Shown piece after piece: positions 1 through 8,215 of a DNA stretch of 46,920 nucleotides (its first letter is position 1; each line of letters begins with the position of its first letter). Source of the stretch: a bacterium (lineage in GTDB: Bacteria > Acidobacteriota > Terriglobia > Terriglobales > Acidobacteriaceae); NCBI GenBank assembly GCA_026225095.1, contig JAMFSC010000032.1:1-46920 (forward strand), given 5' to 3'. The translations under genes and the position numbers were made by a program. Under the pieces are notes generated by a model. The model saw only the letters and a program-made list of their open reading frames with translations, had not been told where the DNA came from and ran no database searches.

Positions 1-2
1 AC

Positions 3-743
3 AAGAAGGTCGGGACAACGGCCGGATTCATGGCTGCGGGGGGGGGATTCGCAGAGTACATTCGCGTGATGGACTGGATCGTCGCCATGGGTGGTCTGGT
101 GAAGATTCCGGATGACATTCCATTTGAGCAAGCCGCGTTTATCGAGCCGGTCAATACATGCTTCAAGGCGATTCGAATGCTCAATCTTGAGGCGGACGAT
201 ACGGTTCTGGTGATCGGGCAGGGGAGTATCGGGATTCTGCTGGCGGCGCTGGCCCGGCGTACGGGAGCAACCGTGCTGTCCAGCGACCTGTATGAGGAGC
301 GGCACCGGATTGCGGCTCAGTATGGTCTGGATCGGCCGGTTGACGCGCGGGGCGATGTGGTCGGAGCGGCCAGGGCTGCGACCGAGGGGCGCGGGGCGGA
401 TGTCGCGCTGGTGGCGGTGGGGGCAGACTCGCTGATTGCCATGGCCATGGAAGCGATTCGCCCGGGTGGACGGGTCATGTTGTTTGCGAGTACACAGCAT
501 GGGACGGCGGCGTTCGATCCGGCGGCGGTGTGCATGGATGAGAAGACCTTGATGGGGTCTTACTCGGCTTCGGTGGCGATCCAGGAGGAGGGGATTCGGC
601 TGGTCTTCGACGGTTACAGGGACGGGACGCTGGATCTGACGAGGTTGATCTCGCACCGATTTTGCCTCGAAGACGCCGCGGCGGGGATCGATCTGGCCTC
701 GCATCCGCAGGCGGACTCGATGAAAATTGTCATCAAACCCTAA
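3..743 (+). CDS. Zinc-type alcohol dehydrogenase family protein, C-terminal part (5' end outside window)
   Basis: The frame is open from the first bases, so the catalytic N-terminal domain lies upstream. What remains is the end of the GroES-like domain, with the FIEPVNTC stretch typical of the medium-chain family, followed by a Rossmann fold with the nucleotide loop GQGSIG. An Asp near the end of the second strand (SSDL) favours NAD over NADP. In this family such proteins oxidise a sugar alcohol, threonine or similar polyol using zinc and NAD. The substrate cannot be named from this fragment. The gene ends about 90 bases before the lipid kinase on the same strand. Confidence 0.85.
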   Translation, partial: KKVGTTAGFMAAGGGFAEYIRVMDWIVAMGGLVKIPDDIPFEQAAFIEPVNTCFKAIRMLNLEADDTVLVIGQGSIGILLAALARRTGATVLSSDLYEERHRIAAQYGLDRPVDARGDVVGAARAATEGRGADVALVAVGADSLIAMAMEAIRPGGRVMLFASTQHGTAAFDPAAVCMDEKTLMGSYSASVAIQEEGIRLVFDGYRDGTLDLTRLISHRFCLEDAAAGIDLASHPQADSMKIVIKP

Positions 744-836
744 TCTGGCACTTCATTTGTGGGCCGGTCGCCTGGCGACTTGTGGTTGGGATTCGGGGCC
801 TCCGGGTGGTCGCGAGCCTGGTTTGCGGGGTGGGAT

Positions 837-1766
837 GTGAAGGCTGTTTTGATCTGGAATCCGGCGGCTGGGGGAGGGCGCGGGAGAGCTGGTCAGTTAG
901 CGGGAGCCGCGGGAGTGCTGGCCGGGCAGGGGTACGAGGTCGAAGTGATTGAGACGGTTGGTGCGGGATCTGCGGCGAAACAGGCCGCCGAGGCCGTGGC
1001 ACGGGGGACGAGGGTAGTGTTTGCCTGTGGCGGGGATGGGACGGTGAACGAGGTGCTGCAAGGATTGGTGGGGGGGCCGGCGGCGCTTGGAGTGCTGCCG
1101 TTCGGGAGTGCGAACGCTCTGGCACGGGATCTTGGATTATCGATGGATGTGGTGGAAGCGGCGAGGCAGTATGGCGGATTTCGGCCCGCGTTGGTTCCTG
1201 TGGGGAGGGTGGAGTGGGAGGGCGGGATGCGCTACTTTGCGGTGATGGCTGGGGCGGGGCCGGCGGGAGCACTGGTTTACCGAATGATGGCGACCGGGAA
1301 ACGGCGCCTGGGCAGGTTGGCCTACTATGTGCGGGCTGCCTACTTGTTTGCACAGGGGCGATTTCACCGGTTTGAGGTGGAGATCGTGGAGAGTGGGAAG
1401 CAGCTTGGATCGCGATCCGTGGCGGTGAGTGCGATGGTGGTTCGGGTGGCGGATCTTGGGGGGTTATTTCAGCGGCTGGCACAGGGGCGGGGTAGCGGGT
1501 TGGGGCTGAAAGAGACCGAGTTTCGGCTCATCCTGGTGATGCCACCGGCTTGGTGGTCCCTGCCGCTCTGGTTTTTGACCAGTTGGATCGGGTTGGCGCG
1601 ATGGAATCCATGGCTCCGGGTGCTGGACGTGGAAGAGTTTCAATGCGGTGCGGGTATTCTCGGCGCGGTACAACTTCAAGCGGATGGCGAGTGGATTGGA
1701 CCTACCCCGGTCCGGGTGACCATGCTGAAGGATGGTTTGAGGCTGTTGATGCCTGAGGAGCGCTGA
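837..1766 (+). CDS. Diacylglycerol/sphingosine-type lipid kinase (DagK/LCB5 family)
   Basis: Family members phosphorylate diacylglycerol or related lipids at the inner membrane face. The N-terminus VKAVLIWNPAAGGGRG is the usual first strand and glycine-rich loop, and CGGDGTVNEVLQGL carries the GGDGT nucleotide-binding motif about 65 residues in. LPFGSANALARDLG is the downstream family motif. The frame is open back to 759, but the first 26 residues of that longer reading have no family character, so I place the start at the GTG at 837. That gives 309 residues, the normal length for the family. The lipid substrate is not determinable from sequence alone. A 570-base non-coding stretch follows. 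Confidence 0.85.
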   Translation: MKAVLIWNPAAGGGRGRAGQLAGAAGVLAGQGYEVEVIETVGAGSAAKQAAEAVARGTRVVFACGGDGTVNEVLQGLVGGPAALGVLPFGSANALARDLGLSMDVVEAARQYGGFRPALVPVGRVEWEGGMRYFAVMAGAGPAGALVYRMMATGKRRLGRLAYYVRAAYLFAQGRFHRFEVEIVESGKQLGSRSVAVSAMVVRVADLGGLFQRLAQGRGSGLGLKETEFRLILVMPPAWWSLPLWFLTSWIGLARWNPWLRVLDVEEFQCGAGILGAVQLQADGEWIGPTPVRVTMLKDGLRLLMPEER

Positions 1767-2336
1767 CGGCAGTGTCGGGACATCCAATCTTCCGAATGGC
1801 GGCGGCGAGTGTCCTGTGAAGGGAGGTAACCTTTTTTTGTCTCGCGACAATGTGACTACCGCGCAAAAAAAATATGCGCAAAGTGTAGCCAGAATGCGAA
1901 ACATGGGTGGTTGACGCGTCCTCGGGATCCTCTTTTTTTGCCGAGCGCTAAAGGTTTGCAAGACGATTCGGGTGTGTCTGATCTTAGGCGAATACGCGAG
2001 ATATAGGCCGGTTTTCCACACTTCTGACGTTTTACCTGGCCTCGGATCGACGACGGGTAGTCCATCTTCGGAGCTTCGATTTATCGTGGAAGATGGCTTT
2101 CAAACACGTAATTTCCGTATATGGGCAAGCTTTCAATTTCGGGAATGAGGTGGCAAATCTGAGTCGTGCTTTCTTTTCGTTATCGCGAACTAGAACAGCT
2201 GAGGATAACAATGCCTAGAGAATTCAATTGTTTAGCGGCCTTGTTGAGAGATGCCGCGATACTTTGTTTCTCCGTGTCCGGACAGTAGTAGCTGTCATGC
2301 TCATTCAGCCAGCTATAAACAGGAGCACCAGGCAAG
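1767..2336. other. Long non-coding interval, relatively AT-rich, with stem-loops
   Basis: This 570-base interval between the lipid kinase and the hybrid kinase has no convincing gene. It is visibly richer in A and T runs than its surroundings, for example near 1831, 1865 and 1931. A weak terminator-like element sits at 1819-1838: AAGG pairs with CCTT, followed by seven T. A perfect 8-bp stem (CCATCTTC at 2062-2069 with GAAGATGG at 2089-2096) encloses a 19-base loop. AGGAG at 2321-2325 is the ribosome binding site of the next gene. It may hold a long leader or a small RNA; that is inference only. Confidence 0.5.
2062..2096. other. Perfect 8-bp stem-loop in the leader of the hybrid kinase gene
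   Basis: CCATCTTC at 2062-2069 is exactly complementary to GAAGATGG at 2089-2096, with 19 bases between. There is no T run after it, so it does not look like an intrinsic terminator. It lies about 240 bases before the start codon of the downstream kinase. It could be an operator or part of a structured leader. Confidence 0.35.
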
Positions 2337-4505
2337 ATGTCGATTCTATTTCTAGGCAGAGTGCAGAAGCCGGCAGATGTTTCGAGTTTGCTGCACTATT
2401 TCCACAGAGGCTCGGCAGGATTTCCCTCAGCGATCGCGACGATAGCGCCGCTGTACGCGGTGCGGGCTTGCATTGTTCTCTCGTGTATCGTGGCAGCTTT
2501 GTTGTGGTTACTTGTGATTACCTATGATCGATTGTGTGACAGCCGCCTGACGCTGGCGACCGTTCTCGATAGTTCATCCGACGGCATTGCGCTGGTCGAT
2601 CGCAAGCGGGTGGCGACCCTGCAGAATGCTGCATTCGCTCGAATGCTTGGTCTTGAAGGTTGCGACACGCTGAGCCGTGAAGAGATATGTGCGAAGTTCG
2701 ATCCCTTCGCGACCGGTGGGACGCCTCTCCCGACCGATGCCTTGCCGACCGAACTTGCTGCCACGGGCGAGTTCGCGGGCGAACGCGAGCTAACGTATCA
2801 CCGGAAAGATACTGGCGGTCCGGTGATACTTCGAATCCGGGCGATCCCGGTTCCGGTTCGATCGGGAAGGTCAAAAAAGACCATATTGACGTTTCGCGAT
2901 ATGACCGCCAACCGGTCGGCGGATGAGACGATGACGCGCATGGCCTCGGTCCTGGAGTCATCCGAGCACGCGATCATAGGACTTGGACTCGATGCCACGA
3001 TTTTGGGCTGGAATGCCGGGGCGAAGCGGATCTTTGGCTACTCGGCGGAAGAGATGATTGGTCGTTCAGCCAGTAGGCTTCTCCCTCATGAGCATGAGCA
3101 GAACGAAGACGAGCAGGAGGTGATGAGACGTATCCTGCTTGGAGAGACGGTCGACCACATCGATACGTTGCGGCTGCGGAAGGACGGTGGCGCGGTGCCG
3201 GTGTCGATCACGTTGTCTCCGATCCTGGGAGAGCACGGTGGGGTGATTGGTGCAACGCAGGTGGTTAGGGATATCAGCTGGAGGAAGGCTCTGGAGAAAC
3301 AACTCCACCAGAGCCAGAAGATGGAGGCGATCGGACAGCTTACCGGCGGGATCGCACATGACTTCAACAATCTTCTAGCGATCGTGCTGGGCAACCTCGA
3401 GTTGATGGAGCTTGGAATACCCGGTGGGAGCCTGCAAAAGCGGATTGACGTGGCGAAACGAGCCGCACTGCGTGGGGCGGCAATCACAAAGCGTCTGCTG
3501 ACCTTCGCGAGCCAGGAGCCGCTAAGTCCTACCGTGACGAGCCTGAACGATTCGATTCGCGACGTGGTGGAGATGGCGGAACGTGCTCTTGGCTGCAGGA
3601 TTCAGATCCAGACTTCTCTGTCGGTGTTGATGCCTCGGGTGTTTGTCGACCTATCCGGCTTGGAGAGTGCTCTGCTGAACCTTGCGGTGAATGCGCGCGA
3701 TGCAATGCCGGGCGGGGGGAGGCTGATGATCAGCACGCAGGTTGCGGAACTCGATGCGTCATGCTCGGCGGTGCAGACGGGGGAAGCGAAGGCCGGGAAG
3801 TATGCCTGCGTCTCGGTGTCCGATACCGGCGAGGGAATGTCAAAGGAGACCATGGACCGGGTATTCGAACCCTTTTTCACGACGAAAGAGCGAGGAAAGG
3901 GCACTGGGCTGGGACTGGCGATGGTGTACGGCTTTATTCGGCAGTCGAAGGGGTTCATTCGGATCTACAGCGAGCAGGGCAACGGCACCACGTTTCTGCT
4001 CTATCTGCCTCTGGCAGGCGCGACGCCGGAGGAAGGGATGGTGAGTCCGGAGTGGAGTCACCCAGCCTATCCCGCATATGGAAGCCTGCTGGTGGTGGAC
4101 GATGAACCGGACCTGTTGGAGATAGCGCTTGCCTACCTGTCGGAGATGGGCTATACGGCGTATGCGGCGCGGGGGGCGGCAGAGGCTCTGGAGCTGACGC
4201 TGCGGCACAGGATCGATGTCGTGGTCTGCGACATCATGATTCCGGGGGAGATGAACGGGGTGGATTTGGCGTCGTCGATTCGCAGACGCCATCCTCGGAC
4301 GAAGATGATCTACTCTTCAGGCTCGACGGAACAAACGTTGCGGGAGGGAAACGTCGATCTCGGGGATGCACCCTTCCTGCGCAAGCCATTTCGCAGGGCT
4401 GAATTCGAATCGGCGATACGGCGCGAGATGCGGACGGCAGTGTGGTTACCCCATCCGAATAACCCGGAGACACACGCGATGAGGCTCCAAAGTGGGACGG
4501 TTTAG
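2337..4505 (+). CDS. Membrane hybrid histidine kinase: PAS-PAS-HisKA-HATPase-receiver
   Basis: A 722-residue sensor kinase. One hydrophobic segment (about residues 41-63) anchors it in the membrane. Two PAS regions follow (about 72-190 and 198-320); the second contains the typical ILGWNAGAKRIFGYSAEEM. The H box GGIAHDFNNLL puts the phospho-accepting His at 341. The ATPase domain shows N box NLAVNARDAMPGGG, G1 VSDTGEGM, FEPFFTTK and GTGLGLAMVYG. A C-terminal receiver (about 582-700) has VVDDEPD and acceptor Asp632. His341 is therefore expected to phosphorylate Asp632 or a separate regulator; no output domain is present. AGGAG lies 11 bases before the ATG. The signal is unknown. No cognate DNA-binding regulator is adjacent; the next gene is a chemoreceptor. 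Confidence 0.92.
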   Translation: MSILFLGRVQKPADVSSLLHYFHRGSAGFPSAIATIAPLYAVRACIVLSCIVAALLWLLVITYDRLCDSRLTLATVLDSSSDGIALVDRKRVATLQNAAFARMLGLEGCDTLSREEICAKFDPFATGGTPLPTDALPTELAATGEFAGERELTYHRKDTGGPVILRIRAIPVPVRSGRSKKTILTFRDMTANRSADETMTRMASVLESSEHAIIGLGLDATILGWNAGAKRIFGYSAEEMIGRSASRLLPHEHEQNEDEQEVMRRILLGETVDHIDTLRLRKDGGAVPVSITLSPILGEHGGVIGATQVVRDISWRKALEKQLHQSQKMEAIGQLTGGIAHDFNNLLAIVLGNLELMELGIPGGSLQKRIDVAKRAALRGAAITKRLLTFASQEPLSPTVTSLNDSIRDVVEMAERALGCRIQIQTSLSVLMPRVFVDLSGLESALLNLAVNARDAMPGGGRLMISTQVAELDASCSAVQTGEAKAGKYACVSVSDTGEGMSKETMDRVFEPFFTTKERGKGTGLGLAMVYGFIRQSKGFIRIYSEQGNGTTFLLYLPLAGATPEEGMVSPEWSHPAYPAYGSLLVVDDEPDLLEIALAYLSEMGYTAYAARGAAEALELTLRHRIDVVVCDIMIPGEMNGVDLASSIRRRHPRTKMIYSSGSTEQTLREGNVDLGDAPFLRKPFRRAEFESAIRREMRTAVWLPHPNNPETHAMRLQSGTV

Positions 4506-4581
4506 GGGGTCTGCAGTTGGGGCGGAGCGGGGTGAACTGGAGGCACGCACAGGTTAGACGCTCAACGGATGTGAGGCTTCG

Positions 4582-4617
4582 CCGATAGATAGGTTGGGGC
4601 TCAGCGCCTATCGGAGG
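4582..4617 (+). promoter_or_regulatory. Stem-loop overlapping the chemoreceptor ribosome binding site
   Basis: CCGATAG at 4582-4588 pairs perfectly with CTATCGG at 4608-4614, separated by 19 bases. The 3' arm runs into the Shine-Dalgarno GGAGG at 4613-4617, which is 8 bases upstream of the GTG start at 4626. Folding would partly sequester the ribosome binding site, so this could control translation. The ribosome binding site itself is strong and decides the GTG start. Confidence 0.4.
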
Positions 4618-4625
4618 TTGTTCGC

Positions 4626-6137
4626 GTGGAACTTGGGAAGAAGATTGTTGGCATTGCGGTTGGTTCCATCTTTGCGACGGCTGCGGCGGGGCTGCTGATT
4701 CAACGTTCGGTGATCCGGCAGGAGGGGATCACAATGACCCGGGACGCTATGCGGGTGGCTCTGATCAGCGCGGAAAATACCCGGAAGTCGGTGTCGGCGA
4801 TGAGGATGGCGGGGTCCTTCGACGATGCGAAGCTGCTAGATAACTTGCGGACTACGACCGATTATCGACAGGCGAGCATCTATCCGACGATTCCTGTGGT
4901 GGCAGCTTGGATCTCGATCAGTGCCGTCGCCGAAAAAGAAGGCTACGGATTTCGGGTCGCAGCCAGAGACCCGCGGAACAAGAAGAACACGCCGACAGCC
5001 GATGAGGAACGCATCCTTGGGCTGATGGAGAAGGAAAAGTCGCCAGAGGTGTTCGAGGTCAATGAAGGCCTGGGAGAGATGGTGCTGGCGCGTCCGGTGT
5101 CGCTGAGCGCGGATTGCCTGGTCTGCCATGGTGACCCAGCCCACAGTAAGACCCACGACGGCAAGGACATGCTGGGCTTCCGGATGGAAGACTGGCATGA
5201 GGGCGATCAGCATGGGATGTTCCTGCTACGGGCGAAGATGGACAAGGTGGATGCGGTCGTGGCGCAGGGGATGTGGACGACGACGCTGTGGCTGTTTCCG
5301 CTCGCGATCTGTGTCGGGGTAGGGGTTTACTTCTTGTTGAAGAAGACGACGGGACATCTGAAGGAACTGACGCAGTCGATCACGGAGAGCTCGGCGCAGG
5401 TTACGAGCGCGGCGGAGAACATCTCGGCATCGAGCCAGGCGATGGCGCAGGGTACCTCCGAACAGGTGGCTTCGCTCGAGGAGACGTCGGCTGCAACGGA
5501 AGAGATTACGGGGATGGTGCGGAAGAACTCGGAGAACTCAAGGCAGGCTGCGGCGGAGATGGAGCATGTGAACGAGAGGGTGAGGGAGAGCAATACGTCG
5601 CTTGGAGAGATGATTGCTTCGATGGGCGAGATCAGGGATTCCAGCAAGAAGATTGCGACCATCATCAAGGTGATCGACGATATCTCATTCCAGACCAATA
5701 TTCTCGCGCTGAATGCTGCGGTCGAGGCGGCCCGAGCTGGAGAGTCGGGCGCTGGATTCGCCGTGGTGGCGGACGAGGTTCGGAACCTGGCGGGGCGGTC
5801 GGCACAGGCAGCGAAGGATACGGCGGCGCTGATCGAGGACTCACTCTCGAAGGCGGATGCGGGAAGTGTGAAGCTGGAGAGGGTGGTTGGAGTATTCCAG
5901 GGGATCAGCGAGAGCGCGGAGAAGGTGAAAATACTGATCGACTCCGTGAACAGCGGCAGCCGGGAACAGACCAGGGGAATCGAGCAGGTGCTGAGCGCGA
6001 TTCAGCAGATGGACAAAGTGACGCAGGGGAGCGCGGCGAGTTCCGAGGCGAGCGCGGCTACGAGCGAGCAATTGGCAGCCCAGGCGGAGACGATGAACGA
6101 GATCGCGAAGCAGCTGCGGGTGGTGGTGGAGGGATAG
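4626..6137 (+). CDS. Methyl-accepting chemotaxis protein with Tll0287-like (DUF3365) haem-type sensor domain
   Basis: A 503-residue transmembrane chemoreceptor starting at GTG with GGAGG 8 bases upstream. TM1 is about residues 8-25 and TM2 about 219-238, enclosing a periplasmic domain of about 190 residues. That domain contains CLVCH at 164-168, a CxxCH c-type haem attachment motif, set in a DUF3365/Tll0287-like sequence ([13 protein letters not shown], then a KDMLGF stretch). The cytoplasmic half is a long coiled-coil signalling domain with the conserved hairpin tip [18 protein letters not shown], which binds CheA/CheW. No obvious HAMP domain is visible between TM2 and the signalling part. 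Haem would suggest redox, oxygen or NO sensing; that is inferred from the family. No che genes are nearby. Confidence 0.9.
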   Translation: MELGKKIVGIAVGSIFATAAAGLLIQRSVIRQEGITMTRDAMRVALISAENTRKSVSAMRMAGSFDDAKLLDNLRTTTDYRQASIYPTIPVVAAWISISAVAEKEGYGFRVAARDPRNKKNTPTADEERILGLMEKEKSPEVFEVNEGLGEMVLARPVSLSADCLVCHGDPAHSKTHDGKDMLGFRMEDWHEGDQHGMFLLRAKMDKVDAVVAQGMWTTTLWLFPLAICVGVGVYFLLKKTTGHLKELTQSITESSAQVTSAAENISASSQAMAQGTSEQVASLEETSAATEEITGMVRKNSENSRQAAAEMEHVNERVRESNTSLGEMIASMGEIRDSSKKIATIIKVIDDISFQTNILALNAAVEAARAGESGAGFAVVADEVRNLAGRSAQAAKDTAALIEDSLSKADAGSVKLERVVGVFQGISESAEKVKILIDSVNSGSREQTRGIEQVLSAIQQMDKVTQGSAASSEASAATSEQLAAQAETMNEIAKQLRVVVEG

Positions 6138-6154
6138 GGTGAGACGCAACTGCT

Positions 6155-7393
6155 TCAAACGTCCGGCCAACCAAATCGGCTGCAATCTACGGAGGAATCC
6201 TGTGGGTAGCAGCCTTTGGCCACGCAGGACTTCTGGGTTGGGCTCTTGCCTCTTAAGTGTGGGCCATTGAGGTCTTTGGGCTCAGGCTGGCAGACTCCGG
6301 ACAAGCGGCCGTCGGGGCAAACCTCGACGGATGTATTCTTGGGAAACTCGTCGGACCCGAAGAGGTCGACGGCCGCGCGAGGACTGATTTCGAGGTCGTG
6401 GTCGCTGTCGCTGGTGGTGGAGTCGGTACAGCCGATCCGGATTTCGCTGTCGCCGTGGCGGACCTTGAAGATGCCGAGAAACATGCCGCCTTTGCAGGAC
6501 GCGGCACCGTTGAGGCCGAGGTCGCTGCGGGCGAAGCTCTCGACGAAGGGCGGCCACTTATTGCAGCAGCCTGTCTTGCCGTGCTCCCCGCCCTCGTCGA
6601 TGAAGGGTGTCTCAAAGTCGATGAACCCAGCGCGAGAGCAGACAGTATCGCAGCCCCAGCGCTGGGTCTTTACGGTGCGGCAACCCGCGTCTTTCTTTGG
6701 CTTCGCGTCAGCCTTTGCCTCTTTGTCTTCTTTGCGGAAGATGGTGGGATCCGGGGACTGTTGGAGTGAGTGCGCCAGTTCGTGGGCGAGAAGATGTCGT
6801 CCTGCGGATGATCCTGGGGCGTACTGACCTCGCGCGAAGACCAGGTGATGGCCGGAGGTGTAGGCGTGGGCCTGGATGGAGTTGGCGGACTGCGCAGCGG
6901 CATCGTCGGTATGGATGCGGATGTGGCTCAAGTCGTGGTGAAAGCGTGGCTCCATGAAGGAGCGGGTGGGGGCGTCGAGGGGCCGGCCCGATGAGCGGAG
7001 GACGTCGTGGACGGTGGGCGGAACCGGAACCTGACCTGGGTTCGAGGGCAGGGTCGGCTTGGTGAGGATCTTTTCGTCGTGATGGCCACTGCATTTTGAG
7101 CAGGAGCCTCCGCAGGAGCAGGAGCTTTTCGGGTTCGGGGAAGAACCTTGGAGGACCTGGTCCGCGATGCGCTCGGCCTGCTGCTCGTATACGTCGCCGG
7201 GTTGATTGGTCGTGAGTTTGGCCTGAATGGAGGGCGATGGCGCTGAGTGGATTGAGACCTGGGCGAAGTCCTGGGCGATCAGGGTCGCGGGACGTGAGCC
7301 CGGGGATGAGGGTGCGTGGAGGGCAGTGTGGCGTGCGTATGAGACAGGCGGGGCCTGCCCGCTGGACTTGCGGATTTGCGTCATCTGCAGCAT
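6155..7393 (-). CDS. DUF4157 (eCIS core domain) protein with Cys-rich C-terminal region
   Basis: A 412-residue protein. Residues about 1-130 are low-complexity with a Cys cluster (SCSCGGSCSKCSGHH). Residues about 130-220 form a DUF4157 domain: a FMEPRFHHDLSHIRIHTD block, then HHLVFARGQYAP, then LLAHELAHSLQQ with an HExxH motif. The last 190 residues contain about 14 Cys and resemble nothing I recognise, suggesting a disulphide-rich or metal-binding extracellular module. DUF4157 is known as a marker on cargo or toxins linked to extracellular contractile injection systems, but also occurs in orphan genes. No sheath, tube or baseplate genes are in this window. An alternative ATG at 7384 is equally possible; neither start has a clear ribosome binding site. 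No signal peptide is seen. Confidence 0.8.
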   Translation of the reverse strand: MLQMTQIRKSSGQAPPVSYARHTALHAPSSPGSRPATLIAQDFAQVSIHSAPSPSIQAKLTTNQPGDVYEQQAERIADQVLQGSSPNPKSSCSCGGSCSKCSGHHDEKILTKPTLPSNPGQVPVPPTVHDVLRSSGRPLDAPTRSFMEPRFHHDLSHIRIHTDDAAAQSANSIQAHAYTSGHHLVFARGQYAPGSSAGRHLLAHELAHSLQQSPDPTIFRKEDKEAKADAKPKKDAGCRTVKTQRWGCDTVCSRAGFIDFETPFIDEGGEHGKTGCCNKWPPFVESFARSDLGLNGAASCKGGMFLGIFKVRHGDSEIRIGCTDSTTSDSDHDLEISPRAAVDLFGSDEFPKNTSVEVCPDGRLSGVCQPEPKDLNGPHLRGKSPTQKSCVAKGCYPQDSSVDCSRFGWPDV

Positions 7394-7459
7394 CGCAGGG
7401 AGATTATCATACGGAACGGGTCGGATGGATCCGAAGACGAGCGGTAAACTTCGACGGGG

Positions 7460-8167
7460 ATGGCGATGAGGCGATATGACGTTCGACGAAGCTGGTCGGT
7501 GTGGTTGTTGCTGATCTGCCTGCTACCGTATGTCGAAGCTCAGTTGCCTGCGGTGCGGGTGAGCAGCGGGACCATGGCGGGGCTTGTGATTGCACGGCCC
7601 TATCCGAACTATCCGGAGGAGGTTCTAGCGGGAGGAATCAGTGGCGCCCCAGTGGCGCGCGTCACGATCTCGGAGAGTGGGCGTGTTGAGAAGGTTGAGG
7701 TGATCTCAGGGCCCGAAGTGATGCGGCCTGCGTTTGTCGAGGCGGTTCGGCGATGGGTGTATCAGCCTTATCTGGTGGATGGGATACCCAGAAAGGTCGA
7801 GACCACGATTACATTCACGATGCTATTCGGACAGCCGTTTTGCGGACCCCTTGTGCCGACTGATCCGGACTTCCATGCCGTCGTGTCGTCGGGGACGATG
7901 GCCGGGCTTGTGATATTCAGGCCCTATCCGGTCTTTGGGCCGCTTCCACACGGCTCTCATGTTTCCGGGGCGACAGTGATGAGAGTTTGTATCAACCGAG
8001 AGGGGAAGGTCGAGAAGGTGATGGCAGTTGCGGGGCCGGAGTTGCTGCGTTCGCAGGTGATGGAGACGCTGAAGCGATGGACCTATAAGCCGTACCTGGT
8101 CGATGGACACGCCGTGGCGGTGTCTACGACGGTGACGATCAACATCGATTTCGGCGGGGGTGAATAG
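7460..8167 (+). CDS. Secreted protein with two tandem TonB C-terminal-like domains
   Basis: A 235-residue protein with a signal peptide (hydrophobic WLLLICLLPYVEA, likely cleaved before QLP) and two internal repeats of about 95 residues. Each repeat begins with the near-identical phrase VSSGTMAGLVI. Each continues with a glycine-containing strand, then GRVEKVEVISGP or GKVEKVMAVAGP, and ends with RRWVYQPYLVDG or KRWTYKPYLVDG before the last strand. This is the TonB C-terminal fold. It lacks the N-terminal membrane anchor and Pro-rich spacer of a true TonB, so it is more likely a periplasmic TonB-like protein of unknown partner. ATG at 7460 or 7466 could both serve. It is divergent from the DUF4157 gene across 66 bases. 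Confidence 0.8.
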   Translation: MAMRRYDVRRSWSVWLLLICLLPYVEAQLPAVRVSSGTMAGLVIARPYPNYPEEVLAGGISGAPVARVTISESGRVEKVEVISGPEVMRPAFVEAVRRWVYQPYLVDGIPRKVETTITFTMLFGQPFCGPLVPTDPDFHAVVSSGTMAGLVIFRPYPVFGPLPHGSHVSGATVMRVCINREGKVEKVMAVAGPELLRSQVMETLKRWTYKPYLVDGHAVAVSTTVTINIDFGGGE

Positions 8168-8215
8168 CCCGAGGCGCCATCGTCCGCGGGGCTGCGATGG
8201 TATGCCCGTAAGCGC

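Noticed and set aside
733..1482. Long minus-strand ORF rich in Pro and Ser
   Set aside because: It is antisense to the lipid kinase gene, has a biased Pro/Arg composition from the G-rich strand and no family motifs.
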